Of a stretch of DNA of 64,000 nt, positions 10,131 through 21,231 are shown piece by piece. The translations under genes and the position numbers were made by a program. The stretch's first letter is position 1; every line of letters begins with the position of its first letter. The stretch lies in contig JAIQDT010000059.1 of assembly GCA_021521415.1 (NCBI GenBank), forward strand, positions 3,100,001 through 3,164,000. The letters run 5' to 3'. This DNA comes from Bidens hawaiensis. Taxonomy: Eukaryota; Streptophyta; Magnoliopsida; Asterales; Asteraceae. The notes under the pieces were generated by a model. That model was not told where the DNA came from. It searched no databases and was given only the letters and a program-made list of their open reading frames with translations.

Positions 10131-10912
10131 ATAGGATCAGTATCATGTGAGAACTCTTTGGGAATGGCATACGTTATATAATTTACTATAAAACGATTAC
10201 AATAAAGTGGCAGGCAAACGGGCAACAAGCTGCGCCGCAACCCCCTTTTGGGAATTGAGAGCTATGAAAACCATTTTGGACCACAAAAAAACCTAAAAAT
10301 GAAAAAAATCATAAAACAAAAAAAACACAAAAATAAAAAAAGTAAAAAAACCAAAGTTTTTATTTATCATCCCGGTTTTAAAAAAAAAATTCTCGGTTTA
10401 GCTAAATTATACATATGTGTATAATATGTACATATATGTTTTTTATCTATACACATATGTATAATTTAAGGTAAATGATAATATACATATGTGTACATTA
10501 TGTAAATAGAGATTAAATGAAAGTATACATATGTGTATAGTATAATATGAATTAAAAAAAACGAAAAAAAAATTGTTCTAGCTAAATTATGCATACATGT
10601 ATAATATGTACATATATGTACACATATGTTTTTTTTCTATACACATATGTATAATTTAAGGTAAATGAGAATGTACATATGTGTACATTATGTAACTATA
10701 AATTAAATGAAAATATACATATGTGTATAGGTATAATAAGAATTAAAAAAAAAATCATTTTTGTAATGAAACCGGAATGAAATATAAGAGTTTTGGTATT
10801 TTTACTTTTTTAAAATTTTTGTTTTTTTTGTTCTATAATTTTTTAAATATTTTTTTAGTGGTCCAAAATAGTTCTCAATTTGTCAAGGGTTCTTTTAGGA
10901 TCCTTACCCTAT
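10131..10912. mobile_element. (TA)n-flanked inverted-repeat element (MITE-like), ~780 bp
   Basis: The left end ATAGGATCAGTATCATGTGAGAAC and the right end, read in complement as ATAGGGTAAGGATCCTAAAAGAAC, form an imperfect terminal inverted repeat. A second inner inverted pair lies at 10250-10320 and 10820-10890, both containing TTTTGGACCAC on opposite strands. Both ends abut (TA)n runs, so a TA target duplication cannot be told from the microsatellite. No coding capacity. This resembles plant elements that insert into TA microsatellites. Confidence 0.6.
10396..10764. repeat. two ~182-bp direct repeats rich in ACATATGTGTATA
   Basis: Sequence 10396-10575 is repeated at 10577-10764 with modest divergence. 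Each unit starts with TAGCTAAATTAT and carries three or more palindromic ACATATGT/ATACATATGTGTATA motifs. The duplication lies in the centre of the 10131-10912 element. Confidence 0.75.
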
Positions 10913-10919
10913 ATATATA

Positions 10920-11856
10920 TATATAGGGTTTGGATCAAATACAAACTAAAAAACCATACTAAACGTACGAATCAAGGAGAAAAAAGAAATAACACGATGG
11001 CAATGTTGTAAATAGCTAATCAATTGAAGCTTAGTTAAGTCAAGCCGTCAATCCCTGTTTCTCACTTGAATTGATTTCGCCAATTAATTGAAACCTATCA
11101 ATCAATTGAATCTAATCGTCGTTAGTTTCCATCAATTGAAGTTATTTTGATCGCAATAACATGTTGATCGATTAAAGATTGCAATTAAAGTTACAAAGTT
11201 ACCTTCATTCTTTAAAGTTGGTTTTATAGAATTTGAACCTTTATTCAATCAATGACTGTGAATCACAAGAATTGAAGAGAATTGGTCAACTGAAAATTAA
11301 GAATGTGTGAAATCAAGGAACAAGACCTGCACAAACTACAAACTCAAATCAATTAGAATTAAGCAATTGATTGATTGCGATGGTCGAGGAGACCGATCTG
11401 TAAATCGTTGAATATGTAATTAAACTAAAATCAAATTTTAACCAGAGTAATTTTTAATTTAAAGTAGTATAATTTTATTACAAGTAAAGTATTTTTAAAT
11501 TTCACATAGAGTAATTTTCAATTTCTGAAGCAGGTTATTTGAGGAAGAAGAAGAAGAAGCGTATTCAATAATTACTCTACTAATAAAATAATTACTCTAG
11601 TTTAAATAAGCAGTATAATTTAATTACACTATATAGTTTACAAATAGAGTAATTATAGTTTACATATAGAGTAATTTTATTACTCTATTTGTAAACTATA
11701 TAACGTAATTAAATTACACTACGTGTTTTATTGTATTATCATGTAATTACGCTACGAACATGATTTCCATTTATTTACAAAAATGCCACCGCCTGTAATT
11801 TTGTTTCAGTTCGCACGTTTCGCATGCTTTTTCCATTTGTATGTTAACTGTACCAC
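10920..11856. mobile_element. second (TA)n-flanked inverted-repeat element, ~940 bp
   Basis: Sequence after the left (TA)n (GGATCAAATACAAAC...AAACGTACGAA) pairs imperfectly with the complement of the right end (GTTAACATACAAA...AAACGTGCGAA) over about 38 bp, roughly two thirds matching. The interior is rich in AGAGTAATT motifs. A related non-coding segment containing AAATGCCACCGCCT occurs at 24715-24895, showing this is a dispersed family. Confidence 0.5.
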
Positions 11857-11877
11857 ATATATATATATATATATATA

Positions 11878-12211
11878 TAGGGGAGATTTCAAATGAGCAC
11901 CCCTTTGAGTTTTAAGAACTCAAAAGAACTCAACGTAATTTTTCGAATATTTTTTTACACATGCGTAATATATGTAGGTTACATAAACGTAAAAAAATTA
12001 CATAATTTTTTACGCACCGAGTCGACTTTTTACACATGTGTAACGGATGTAAAAGTTAGTGTAATCACTTACATCTTTATTCTCTCTCATACTTTGACTT
12101 TTTGGTCAGATTTAATCTCAACCACATATTCCAATCCATTTAGTTAAATGTGTGGCTAAGAATGGAGTTCGTAAGTTCTTAAAACTCAACATGGTTCTCA
12201 AAATATCTCTC

Positions 12212-12216
<5 letters not shown>
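11878..12216. mobile_element. third (TA)n-flanked MITE, ~340 bp
   Basis: The left end ATAGGGGAGATTTCAAATGAGCAC pairs with the complement of the right end, ATAGGGGAGAGATATTTTGAGAAC. Both are bordered by (TA)n. An 84-codon ORF inside (11893-12147) has low-complexity Ile/Tyr/Thr composition and is taken as chance. Confidence 0.65.
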
Positions 12217-12253
<37 letters not shown>

Positions 12254-12260
12254 GTAAAGT

Positions 12261-13377
12261 TAAAATACAAAAGACAACAAAAATAAGAAGGGTGAAAAGG
12301 AATCTAATCCATTGATTTTAAATTTGAATGGCGGAGATTAATTTAAGAAAATATATTGATGAGAAAGACATAAAGGTTATAATCCACTTTTGTTGACTTT
12401 CTCTTTCTACATGCAAGGCACATGTCATTTCCCCCATCATTTTAAAACGTCAATTACTTTTTCATGTATCGTTATTTTTTAAAAAAAAAGTTCATCATAA
12501 TAACAAGCATTTTTTTATCTTTAATATGAGTATCATATTATTATATAAAAATAAAAAAAATTCGTGGGTTTTTTATACTGTGTTATTGGTTGTTCATTAT
12601 GATTTTTAATTGGGTTTTTCTGTGCATTGTGTTATAGATTTTGGTCATTGTGTTATCAATTGATACTCACATTAAAGATAGCAATTAAAACAAAGATCAC
12701 CTCATTGTGTCTTTTTGTTTGTCGTTGTGTCTTTGTGCTCATCATTTGTCTTTCAACTTATCGTTGTGTTTTAGTCATTGTGTATTACGTTCATGTCATT
12801 ACGTAATACATAATTTCCATTGTGTTTTACGTTTCAGATCATTGTGTTATATGTATTCACCATTGTGTCTTACGTTTCTGGTCATTGTGTTATATGTATT
12901 CATCATTGTGTTTTACGTTTCATGTAATTGTATAATATGTATTCATCATTGTGTTTTATGTATTAGATAATTTGTTGTTATTTTATCATTATATTTACGT
13001 ATTATTATTACACAACCGTATATTAGCATTAAAAAAATAACACGATGATGATTTGAAAGACATAATGACAAACAAAAAGACACAATGACGAAAAGGCATA
13101 AAGACACAATGACGTAAAATTTTTTTTTAATTTTTATATAACAAAGTCATACTCATATTAAAGATAAAAAAACGCTTGTTGTTATGGTGATTTTTGTTTT
13201 AAAAACTAATATCATATGAAAAGGTTATGAACGTTTTAAAATGATATGGGAATTGACTTGTGACTTGCATGTGAAGAGATAAAATATGTACTATTACTTT
13301 TATACCTTTAATCCCTACTTGACACATGTCAATCAATTATGACTTCTCACACTTCTAATTTTTGTTGGCTTTTATAG
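12261..13377. mobile_element. foldback element with ~260-300-bp inverted arms
   Basis: Sequence 12261-12565 matches the complement of 13118-13377 along its length; shared landmarks include ACAACAAAAAT, CATTTTAAAACGT and CTTTAATATGAGTAT. The loop holds many CATTGTGTT units at 12590-12960 and their complements (ACAATGAC) at 13030-13110, so the inverted symmetry continues inward. A long-TIR, non-coding structure fits a foldback or non-autonomous MULE. The left side abuts (TA)n and the right side a short TATATATA. Confidence 0.7.
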
Positions 13378-13399
13378 AATAACACAACCCAGTATATAT

Positions 13400-14354
13400 A
13401 TAATTCGAACCTTTTTTATATTCAAGCATAAATATATGCTAATATTGACAAGAATTCATAACCTATCATCATTACCGTTATTTGCATCTTCTATCGTGAG
13501 CTCTAATTAATGAATAAAAGGAACCATCCATAATCTTCGATCTATGTAGATGTACTATATTATTTCTCATTTAAATTGTTTTATTTTCTAACTTGAAAAA
13601 CAAATGTTTAAAGGTTTATCTCTAAACAACCATCCGACTAACAATATTTTTCATTTCCAATTGTGAGGTGTTATATTCTCAAATACATCAAGTCTAGATA
13701 AACAAGTTTAAGGGAAAAAAAACAAAAACAAAGAAAACATGTCACCATGACAAAAGCATATGCCGGTATTGCTAGTATTAGTGATTAACAAATAATGAAG
13801 ATTATGGATGATAATCAAGAAGCTGATCTTTGTATCATGGACAAGCCTACTGTTCAAAACGCATAATGGTTACATGTTATTTGGGATGCTTTATTACTTT
13901 AAAAAAGTGAAGTTGGTTTTTAAGTACTATCATGAGTTTTTTTTATATTACGAGTATCTTGCATTTTGCTTATGTGGTTTTTGGTTTGAACATTAGACAT
14001 AAATGCTAATTTATGGTACTTTATAATATAATATATTTATTTACGTTTTTGTTTTTATTTTTAGTTCATTATTTATATAAGGACTATCAATCTTCTTTTT
14101 CAAATGGTATTTTATTTATTTTGAATATAGATCGATATAAAATTAATATTAGTGCTAAACAATTCAGGTTTAGTAATAACCACGTCATATTGATGATGGT
14201 AAAGCTTATAACAAAAGCGTCTACATATGATTAGGGATGAGATCGGTGCCATACCGGTACGGTACCAAAAATCTTTGTAATTTATTCGAAAAAAATACTT
14301 TTTTTCCTCATTTTCTATAATATAACCTTTTCAACTTTATAATACATTTTTATG
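13400..14354. other. AT-rich DNA, no gene seen
   Basis: Several short ORFs (for example 13808-13996, 14013-14234) are Phe/Tyr/Leu-rich by AT bias and show no motif. This is the flank into which the Tat element inserted. Confidence 0.5.
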
Positions 14355-14359
14355 TTTAT
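14355..14359. repeat. target site duplication TTTAT (left)
   Basis: TTTAT immediately left of the 3' LTR of the Tat element, identical to 24163-24167. Confidence 0.9.
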
Positions 14360-14950
14360 TGTTTTGGTCAAAAATTAACAAGTGTGATTTTACAACCAAA
14401 TTAATAAAATGGGACTAGATGCTTGTAAATATGACTTGAACACAGAGATTTGTTGTTAGGAAAAAACCTGTTATCCTTAGGACAACAAGAAAAAAAACCC
14501 CAGGTGGTGAAAACTATCACCACCGATTTATTAATAATAAAGTGGTTACAAGTGGTGGAGCTTAATCGGATCGTGATTACAATGAGAGCGAGTACTAGTA
14601 AGTCTCGAGTGCTAAAAAGTGTGTGTTGTTTGATCCGAGTAGTGCTCTATTTATACAAAAATAAAGCTAACAATATGGCCTATAATTTAGAAAACTTTGG
14701 GACTAAATCCAATTAGCCGTTAATCCCCTTAATCAGCATGTTTCCTTTCCTGCCACGATCTATTAACTGAAAGTGCGAGTCTTCGGGAGATCATAGCAAC
14801 GGTCTTTGACCTGGTAAACAAGGAAAGTCTGCGAACAAATTATTAGTTATATAACGTATTTATGATACATGTTACCTTGGAGGATACCACATCCTGGAGT
14901 TGTTCTGAATATAGTGTTTGCTAAGGATACTGAAAATCCGATCCCTAACA
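14360..14950 (-). mobile_element. 3' LTR of the Tat element
   Basis: 591 bp, starting TGTTTTGGTC and ending CCCTAACA on the plus strand. On the element strand it holds TATAAATA (14648-14655) and an AATAAA-type polyadenylation signal near 14527-14532. Bases 14459-14690 are identical to 23671-23902 in the other LTR, while the rest differs at roughly 25 positions. Plus-strand ORFs inside both LTRs are shadows. Confidence 0.95.
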
Positions 14951-14966
14951 ATTGTCCCCAAATTTA
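14951..14966 (-). promoter_or_regulatory. polypurine tract of the Tat element
   Basis: On the minus strand AATTTGGGGACAAT directly precedes the LTR start TGTTAGGG. This is the expected position and a typical gypsy PPT form. Confidence 0.75.
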
Positions 14967-15091
14967 ACAGTTGTTGATATAGATTACAGCTGTAAAATTT
15001 TTGAATTTTGAATTCTGCATGTCTGACGGATCTGCTGCATGTGTCGCGAATCCTAATGATCAACTAAACCCTAGTTTGCCCTTATAATTAT

Positions 15092-15101
15092 CCGCATAAA
15101 T
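15092..15101 (+). promoter_or_regulatory. TATA-like element of the antisense gene
   Basis: GCATAAATAA lies about 70 bp upstream of the antisense ATG at 15166, on the strand opposite to the retrotransposon transcript. It is a weak match and its use is inferred only from position. Confidence 0.3.
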
Positions 15102-15946
15102 AATCATTTCATTCATCGGTTCTTCTATCCAGGTAATCCTTTCTTCTCCTTCATCTTCTACAATTATGAGTCCGAAACTCCATGCCACCGGCATTGAGGA
15201 TTTTATCTCAAAAAACCTTCCTGCTAGCCCCGTGAGTGAGATATGTACTTTTAACAACACCGACATTGTGAACCTACAATCCCGAGGTTGTTTCCCTCCG
15301 GGAACTGTTTTCCGACCTTTTGATCCAGTCGTCCTATCCGATCTTGTTTCCAAGACTTGGATTTGTTTTTAGTATTTGCCATTCAAGATCGGTTTTTCTT
15401 ACCCTTTTCCTCCTTTCACCACTAAGTTCTTTAATAGGACTGGATAGAGTTTTATCCAAACCATGCCCATGGTTTGGAGAACTCTCTTCACGCTAGAAAG
15501 ACTAATCGCTGACCATGCCCTTGACTTCACGCTTTCTAAACTTGCCTTCGTCTATGACCTCCGTAGCCACGGCTCCTCAAGATATCTTCTCAAAACCAAA
15601 TCTGGCCGAAACCCACTTGTTTTGGGAAATACCCAAAACAATGACCAATGGAAGAAGCAATTCTTTTTTGTTAGGAGAGACTCTCTTCCGAAACCCGAAA
15701 ACCTTCCATACTTTTGGGTGACCAAAAGTAGGATACATTATCTTGAAGCCGTATGCTGATATGTTTATAACTGATATACTTTATCTTGTCTTATTGCAGC
15801 TTTGAAGTTCTTCAAAATTGCTCCTCCCAGCAAAGAGACCGAGAGTAAGCTGAACTCTTTCGTCCTCATAGACGAAGAAGAGAGGACCTTTCACTTCCAG
15901 TTAGTCATTTAAGAAACATCCCAGTCAGCGGGCTCCGCTATGTCTG

Positions 15947-16014
15947 GTAAGAGATATCGACACATTAGTTAAAAAATCTAAGGATTTAGTGATGCTGACC
16001 TGTGTTTTCTGTAG
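15947..16014 (+). other. 68-bp GT-AG intron in the antisense ORF
   Basis: GTAAGAG at the donor and TTTTCTGTAG at the acceptor. Splicing joins ATG TCT G with GT AAA TCT and keeps the frame into the next conserved block. Confidence 0.7.
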
Positions 16015-16202
16015 GTAAATCTGCTTCCGTTTTCATGCTTGAGGACATCGATAGTATGGTCTCCACCCGTAGTACCAAGAAGAAGGAAGCCGCTCCCGTT
16101 CCCCAGCCAAAGCCCGAAAGCAGTCGTGCCAAGGTCTCAAAAAAGAGAAAGACCCAGGATACCTCTGAATCCTCCCTGACGTGTGACCTTGAGTTCAACC
16201 AG

Positions 16203-16267
16203 GTATGTCTTATCCTATCCTCGTTTCTTGAAGATAGCATATGTTGAAGATATATTACTTTGAGCAG
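16203..16267 (+). other. 65-bp GT-AG intron in the antisense ORF
   Basis: CAG|GTATGT donor and TTTGAGCAG|GT acceptor. Removal joins GAG TTC AAC CAG to GTT CTA GGG in frame, leading into the coiled coil. Confidence 0.7.
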
Positions 16268-16762
16268 GTTCTAGGGCTGCTGTCTGCTAAGTTCAACGAT
16301 CTTCACCATGAACTCCTCGATGCCAATACCTGTATTGCTGAAATGCTGAAGATCGGGACTGCTAAATCCAACCTTCTTGACAAGAAAACCAAGGAGATTG
16401 AGGATCTCAAGGAGGAACTCGCGCTAGCCAAGAACGAACTTGTTCATCAAGAAGCAGATCGTTTGGTGCAGATCCAAGAGGTTGCTGAGGGGCCAAAAAG
16501 GTCTGTTGCTATTTCCATCTTCTAGTCTCGACTTAAGATGACTAAGGAGGCCAAAGATGACGGTGTTGACACTTCTTTCTGAGAAGTGGCTGCTTGGGAG
16601 AAAGTTTTGGCTGAGCTTAATGGTGAAAGCGTGGAGGAAGCGGGTCCGAGTGGAACGGAGAAAGTAGTTGAGGAGGCTGTGGAGGTGGCGATCAAGGATG
16701 CGGTGAAGGTAGCTGGCGGTGGCGAACAGTTAGGCGATGAGGGTGAAAAAGACAAGGCATGA

Positions 16763-17790
16763 GCCCACTTTTCTAAGGTTTAGATGTTTGTGGTTTGTGA
16801 TGGTTTTTTGAACAATTTTAATTTCCTGTCTTGAACAAGTATGCTTAGGATAATCTGACAATAAGGAAACATGGGTGGAGGGATCTTGGGTTCCAAGACA
16901 AAGCCTATGTTTTCTTGAACCATAACTATGTGATGATGCCTGGGTGGAGGGATCTTCCTTTTGTTGAAGACGAAGCCTAGGCATTGTATTTTTGTTTATC
17001 TTTGTAGAGAAAATTTATGAACTTTAACAAGTTTACATACGATGTCCCCAACTGTCGATCTTTTTAAGCATCATGCTTCTGGAATTTTGCTAAGTTAAAA
17101 ACAACTTAGTAACATATCTACACTTAGCGACCTGACCGATTTCTGATCTGTCAAAACAAAGTTAGATAATCCTGGCGATAAAGCCTTTTTACTGGCGATA
17201 AAGCATTTTTACTGGTGACAAGGCCTTTACTTGAGAGACATGAAATGTCTAAACCTTAGGTACAACTGGGGAAAGTCCCAAACGGTGAGGGCATGAAAAT
17301 GCCGAGACTTTAGATAACATGAAAATGTTATAAACCTTAGATAACATGAAAATGCTATAAACCGTATGCGTGGCACGTCTGCTACTTATCTTGAGGATTC
17401 GACATATAGCCAACAACAAACGGATTATCAGCTGGTCTTGTCCGCCTGCCTCGAACTATATTCTATCATCGTGCGCTCCAGGCGGGGTGTTACCTAATTC
17501 GTGAGAAAGGTGAAAACCTTTAAACCTTAGGAGATATCAGGGATATCATGTTCGTGTGGGAGGTGATCAGCCTCTAACTGTTATCAATATAACGTATCCT
17601 CAGGATACCTACAAAACACTAGACTCTCAATGAGGGGTGGGTGTTAGCCTAGCTAACACCCCTCCGATGCTTAAGTCAGTAAACTTTATAAAGAGATAAT
17701 AAAGTTTAAATATGTAATAATGTAAAATATAGATTAGGGAACATACCTTTATCCCAAGATGTTGAGGATATGGACATACCAGTTGAGGAT
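16763..17790. other. non-coding 3' region of the Tat element
   Basis: No gene on either strand. It contains short tandem repeats: about three ACTGGCGATAAAGC-type units at 17165-17230, and two 27-bp units containing GATAACATGAAAATG at 17311-17362. Long non-coding stretches between integrase and the 3' LTR are usual for this lineage. Confidence 0.6.
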
Positions 17791-17791
17791 A

Positions 17792-19021
17792 TTAACAAAA
17801 ATATGCCTTGAGATGGATAGCATTCCAAGCTCTTGGTATAGGGACTCCTTCCATAGTGATTAATCTGTAGGCCCCTTTGCCTGCTTCTGAATCGATCAAG
17901 TAAGGACCTTCCCACTTTGGAGCTAGCTTTCCATCTGCTGGGTTAGTGGTATTCTGGAACGCCTTTCTTAGTACCATATCTCCTACTTGGAATCTTCGAA
18001 TTCAGATGTTTTTGTTGTAGGACTTGGCTATTCTTTGCTGGTACGCTGCCATCCTAATTTTGGCAAGATCTCTGAGCTCGTCAATAGTGTCTAAATCTTC
18101 AGAAAGGCTTTGGTTGTTGGACTCAGTGTCTTGTATGCTGGTTCTTGCTGTGGGAATCACCATCTCTGTAGGGATAACAGCTTCGGACCCAAACACCAAG
18201 GAGAAAGGTGTTTGTCCCGTTGCATTTTTTGAAGTGGTTCTATCAGCCCAAAGAACAAATGGTAGTTATTCAGCCCATTTTCCCTTCTTGGATCCCAATT
18301 TCTTCTTCAAATTGTTGATGATGATCTTGTTACTAGATTCTTCTTGACCGTTAGCTTGAGGATGTACTGGAGTCGAAGTCATCATCTTGATTCCCCAACT
18401 TTCACAAAAGTTGGTTGTTCTTCTACCGATGAACTGTGATCCATTGTCACAAACAATCTCTGCTGGGATACCGAATCTTGTCAGGATATTGCGCTTGATA
18501 AATGAGATCACATCCTTCTCTTTAACTTGAACAAACGCCTCGGCTTCGATCCACTTGGAGAAGTAATCTGTCATGGCTAGCATAAAGACTTTTCCACCAG
18601 GAGCCTTGGGCAACTTTCCCACAATATCCATTCCCCATTTCATAAATAGCCACGGGGATATGATAGGATATAATGGTTCAGCTGGTTTATGCAAGATGTT
18701 GCTGTGTCTTTGGCAAGCATCACACTTCTTGGAGAAATTCATTACGTCTTTCTTCATTGTTGGCCAGAAGTATCCTATCCTCAGTATCTTGAATACTAAG
18801 GCTCTGCCCCCAGTGTGGTTTCCACAATCACCTTCATGTATGTCTTTGAGAATTTCTTGTGCTTCATGATGTTCCAAGCATCTCAAGTATGGACCTGCAA
18901 GTGATTTTCTATACAAAACATCATTTAAGATAATATACTGGGTTACCTTCATTCGGAAAGCTCTTGGATTTTCTCCTTCTGGTATCTCGTTATCCTGAAG
19001 ATACCGCATTATGGGATGGGT
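17792..19021 (-). pseudogene. Tat integrase (zinc domain, DDE core, C-terminus)
   Basis: One continuous frame from about 19021 down to 17792 is broken by in-frame stops at 19022-19024 (start side), 18266-18268 and 18002-18004. It shows the HHCC zinc domain (His-Glu-Gly-Asp...His, then Cys-Asp-Ala-Cys-Gln-Arg-His), the catalytic Asp in Gly-Met-Asp-Ile-Val-Gly, the second Asp in Cys-Asp-Asn-Gly-Ser, and Glu in Asn-Gly-Gln-Glu-Glu. After the core come Phe-Gly-Ser-Glu-Ala-Val and Lys-Trp-Glu-Gly-Pro-Tyr of the C-terminal domain. It inserts element cDNA. The stops look like single-base changes (Glu to TAA, Arg to TGA, Trp to TAG). Confidence 0.9.
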
Positions 19022-19990
19022 CTAGGATACTGGATTATCCTTAGGCTTTAAAGTCTCCAAGAATTCATGGCTCTCCTTTGTTGTTGGAGTCAAGATATGT
19101 ATGATAGGTATCTTGATGTCATCAGGTATCTTGAAAGCTGATGCTAAATTTGCCAAAGCATCTGCTTCAGTGTTTTCTTCTCTTGGTACTTGTACTATAT
19201 CAAATGTTTCGAAACACATAGTTAATTTCTTAATTATTTCTAAATATTTTGCTAAATTTTCTGCATAAGAGCCGTTAAAATGGTTAGCAAGTAACAAAGA
19301 ATCAACATAAACTTGGAGATACCTGACCTTCATATCCTTAGTTAATTGTAAACCAGCTATTAAGGCTTCATATTCGGCCTCGTTATTAGTAGTCTGAAAT
19401 TCACAAGATATAGATAGAGGTATTATGTCCCCCTGTGGCGATTTTAGCAGGATACCTAGACATGTTCCTCTAATGTTGGAAGCGCCATCAGTATGCAAAG
19501 TCCAACTCTCCTTGATCTCCAATTGTTGAACTTCCTTTTCTACTGCCTTAAGTATATCCTGGCTAAAATCAGCCACAAAGTCAACAAGTGCCTGAGATTT
19601 GATGGTTGTCCTCATTTCATACAAGATATCGTATGCACTAAGTTTCACAGCCCACTTTGCCAATCTACCTGACATTTCTGGTTTTCTCAAAACAGCTTTA
19701 ATATGATAGTTAGTTTTTTCATGAATAACATGAGTGTCAAAATAATGTCTTAATTTAGTAGAAGCCATTATAAGTGCTAAAATTAACTTTTCAAGATAAG
19801 AATACCTGGATTTAGCATCTAGTAGACTTTTACTTACATAATATATTGGATGATGTTGACCTTCATGATCTTTGACTAAGACATCACTTATTGCACTTCC
19901 GGAAATAGCTAAGTACAAGGATAATGGTTCACCATCAACTGGCTTCATCAGGAGTGGTGCTGAGGATAAGTATTCCTTCAAGGATACCAA
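19022..19990 (-). pseudogene. Tat RNase H region with second (archaeal-type) RNase H
   Basis: 322 codons. Residues 1-140 correspond to the gypsy RT-linked RNase H, which looks degenerate. Residues ~163-290 are a second RNase H with His-Thr-Asp-Gly-Ala-Ser (catalytic Asp near 168), Asn-Asn-Glu-Ala-Glu-Tyr (Glu near 205), Val-Tyr-Val-Asp-Ser, and Glu-Ala-Asp-Ala-Leu-Ala, so all four acidic positions are present. A dual RNase H is characteristic of Tat elements. The N-terminus is joined to RT through a net one-base frameshift around 20010-20020, and TAG 19022-19024 separates it from integrase in the same frame. Confidence 0.9.
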
Positions 19991-20780
19991 TGCCCTTTCT
20001 TGCTTTTCTCCCCCATTCGAATTTTTGATTCTTCCTCAGGATATCATAGAAGTCTTTAAACTTCTCTGAAGATCTTGAGATGAATCTGTTGAGAGCTGCT
20101 ATTCTTCCGGTCAATCTTTGGACATCTTTAACATTTCTTGGTGATTTGATGTCCAGTATGGCCTTGATTTGTTCAGGGCTTGCCTCTATTCCTCTCTTGG
20201 TGACCATGTATCTAAGAAACTTTCCTGCTTTGACACCGAAATGACACTTGGCTGGATTCAGCTTCATGTTATACTCATCCAGTATGTCAAATGCTACTGC
20301 CAAGTCTTTGAGATGATCCTCAGCCTTTCTTGACTTTACCACCATGTCGTCTATGTAGACTTCCATCGTGTCCCCCATCTGGTCTTTGAACATCATGTTG
20401 ACTAGCCTCTGGTATGTTGCACCTGCATTTTTTAGTCCAAAAGGCATTGTAGTATAACAGTATATACCTGTCATGAAGGTTGTATCTTCTTGATCTGAAG
20501 GCTCCATTTGAATTTGTTGAAATCCTGAGGATGCATCCATGAAGGTTAGCAATTCATGGCCAGCAGTTGCATCCACCATTGAGTTGATGTGTGGGAGTGG
20601 AAATGGGTCTTTTGGACAGGCCTTATTCAGGTCTGTGAAATCCACACATACTCTCCACTTTCCATTTTTCTTCTAGACAACAACTAGATTGGCCAACCAT
20701 CTAGGATATTGGACCTCTCTTATCATCTTGGTTTTGAGTAGCTTCTACACTTCTTATTGTATGATAGTGTTTCTCTTAGG
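19935..20780 (-). pseudogene. Tat reverse transcriptase
   Basis: The open part (20645-19935, 236 codons) begins Met-Asp-Phe-Thr-Asp-Leu-Asn-Lys-Ala-Cys-Pro and shows Phe-Met-Asp-Ala-Ser-Ser-Gly, Met-Pro-Phe-Gly-Leu-Lys-Asn-Ala, and the catalytic Tyr-Ile-Asp-Asp at residues 97-100. Upstream in the same frame, Val-Val-Val-TAG-Lys-Lys-Asn-Gly-Lys-Trp-Arg shows a Lys codon turned into a stop at about 20676, with more stops further upstream near 20750. It copies the genomic RNA into cDNA. The 3' end runs out of frame near 20010. Confidence 0.9.
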
Positions 20781-21231
20781 GGCAAACTTCCTTCGCTTTT
20801 GATGTACCGGCCTAAAAGATTTATCTATACCAAGTTTATGAGTAATTATAGATTTAGAGATACCTGTCATATCTTTATGTTTCCAGACGAAGGTAGAAGC
20901 TCTTTCTTTAGGAAGGACATCAACTCCATCTCAATATCCTCATGAATACTTGATCCTAATAATACTTTGATCTTAGTATCCTGAGGATCCAAAGATACTT
21001 CCATTACATCCTGCTCTCTTGCTTGCAGGACCTTCCCTGGCTGTTTCTGTAATGCTATGCTTGAGTAGGCTTTGTAGTCCACTTCATGGATGAAGCATAA
21101 CATTCCTTGGCATCTTTCTAATCACTTTCAATTTTGATGACTCCCCAAGGACTTGGGAGTTTCACACATTAATGATAAGTTGAGGGTACTGCCTTCATGC
21201 TGTGAATCCAGGGTCTGCCTAATATCACCTT

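Larger units (their letters stand above)
15166..16762 (+). pseudogene. spliced antisense ORF of the Tat element ('gypsy-type transposase' domain)
   Basis: Read against the retrotransposon, an ORF starts at ATG 15166. Exon 1 (to about 15750) carries Phe-Pro-Pro-Gly-Thr-Val-Phe-Arg-Pro-Phe, Pro-Met-Val-Trp-Arg and Phe-Phe-Phe-Val-Arg-Arg, as in the plant domain called putative gypsy-type transposase, whose function is unknown. Likely introns are 15751-15799 (phase off by one), 15947-16014 and 16203-16267, all GT...AG; the last two join codons perfectly. After them come a basic Lys/Arg patch and a coiled coil (16270-16480), then an acidic tail ending TGA 16760-16762. In-frame stops at 15370, 15445, 15909, 16523 and 16579 make this copy dead. 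Extra antisense ORFs are known in Tat-type elements. Confidence 0.75.

Noticed and set aside
11893..12970. ORFs 11893-12147 and 12707-12970 as small secreted or membrane proteins
   Set aside because: Both lie within MITE/foldback DNA; the second is a translation of CATTGTGTT repeats giving Cys/Val/Leu-rich text.
14450..14716. ORF repeated in both Tat LTRs (also 23662-24021) as a conserved gene
   Set aside because: It is conserved only because the LTRs are duplicates; it runs antisense across U3/R and has no motif.
15060..15353. 97-codon minus-strand ORF near the Tat 3' LTR
   Set aside because: It is the shadow of exon 1 of the plus-strand antisense ORF, which has clear domain features.
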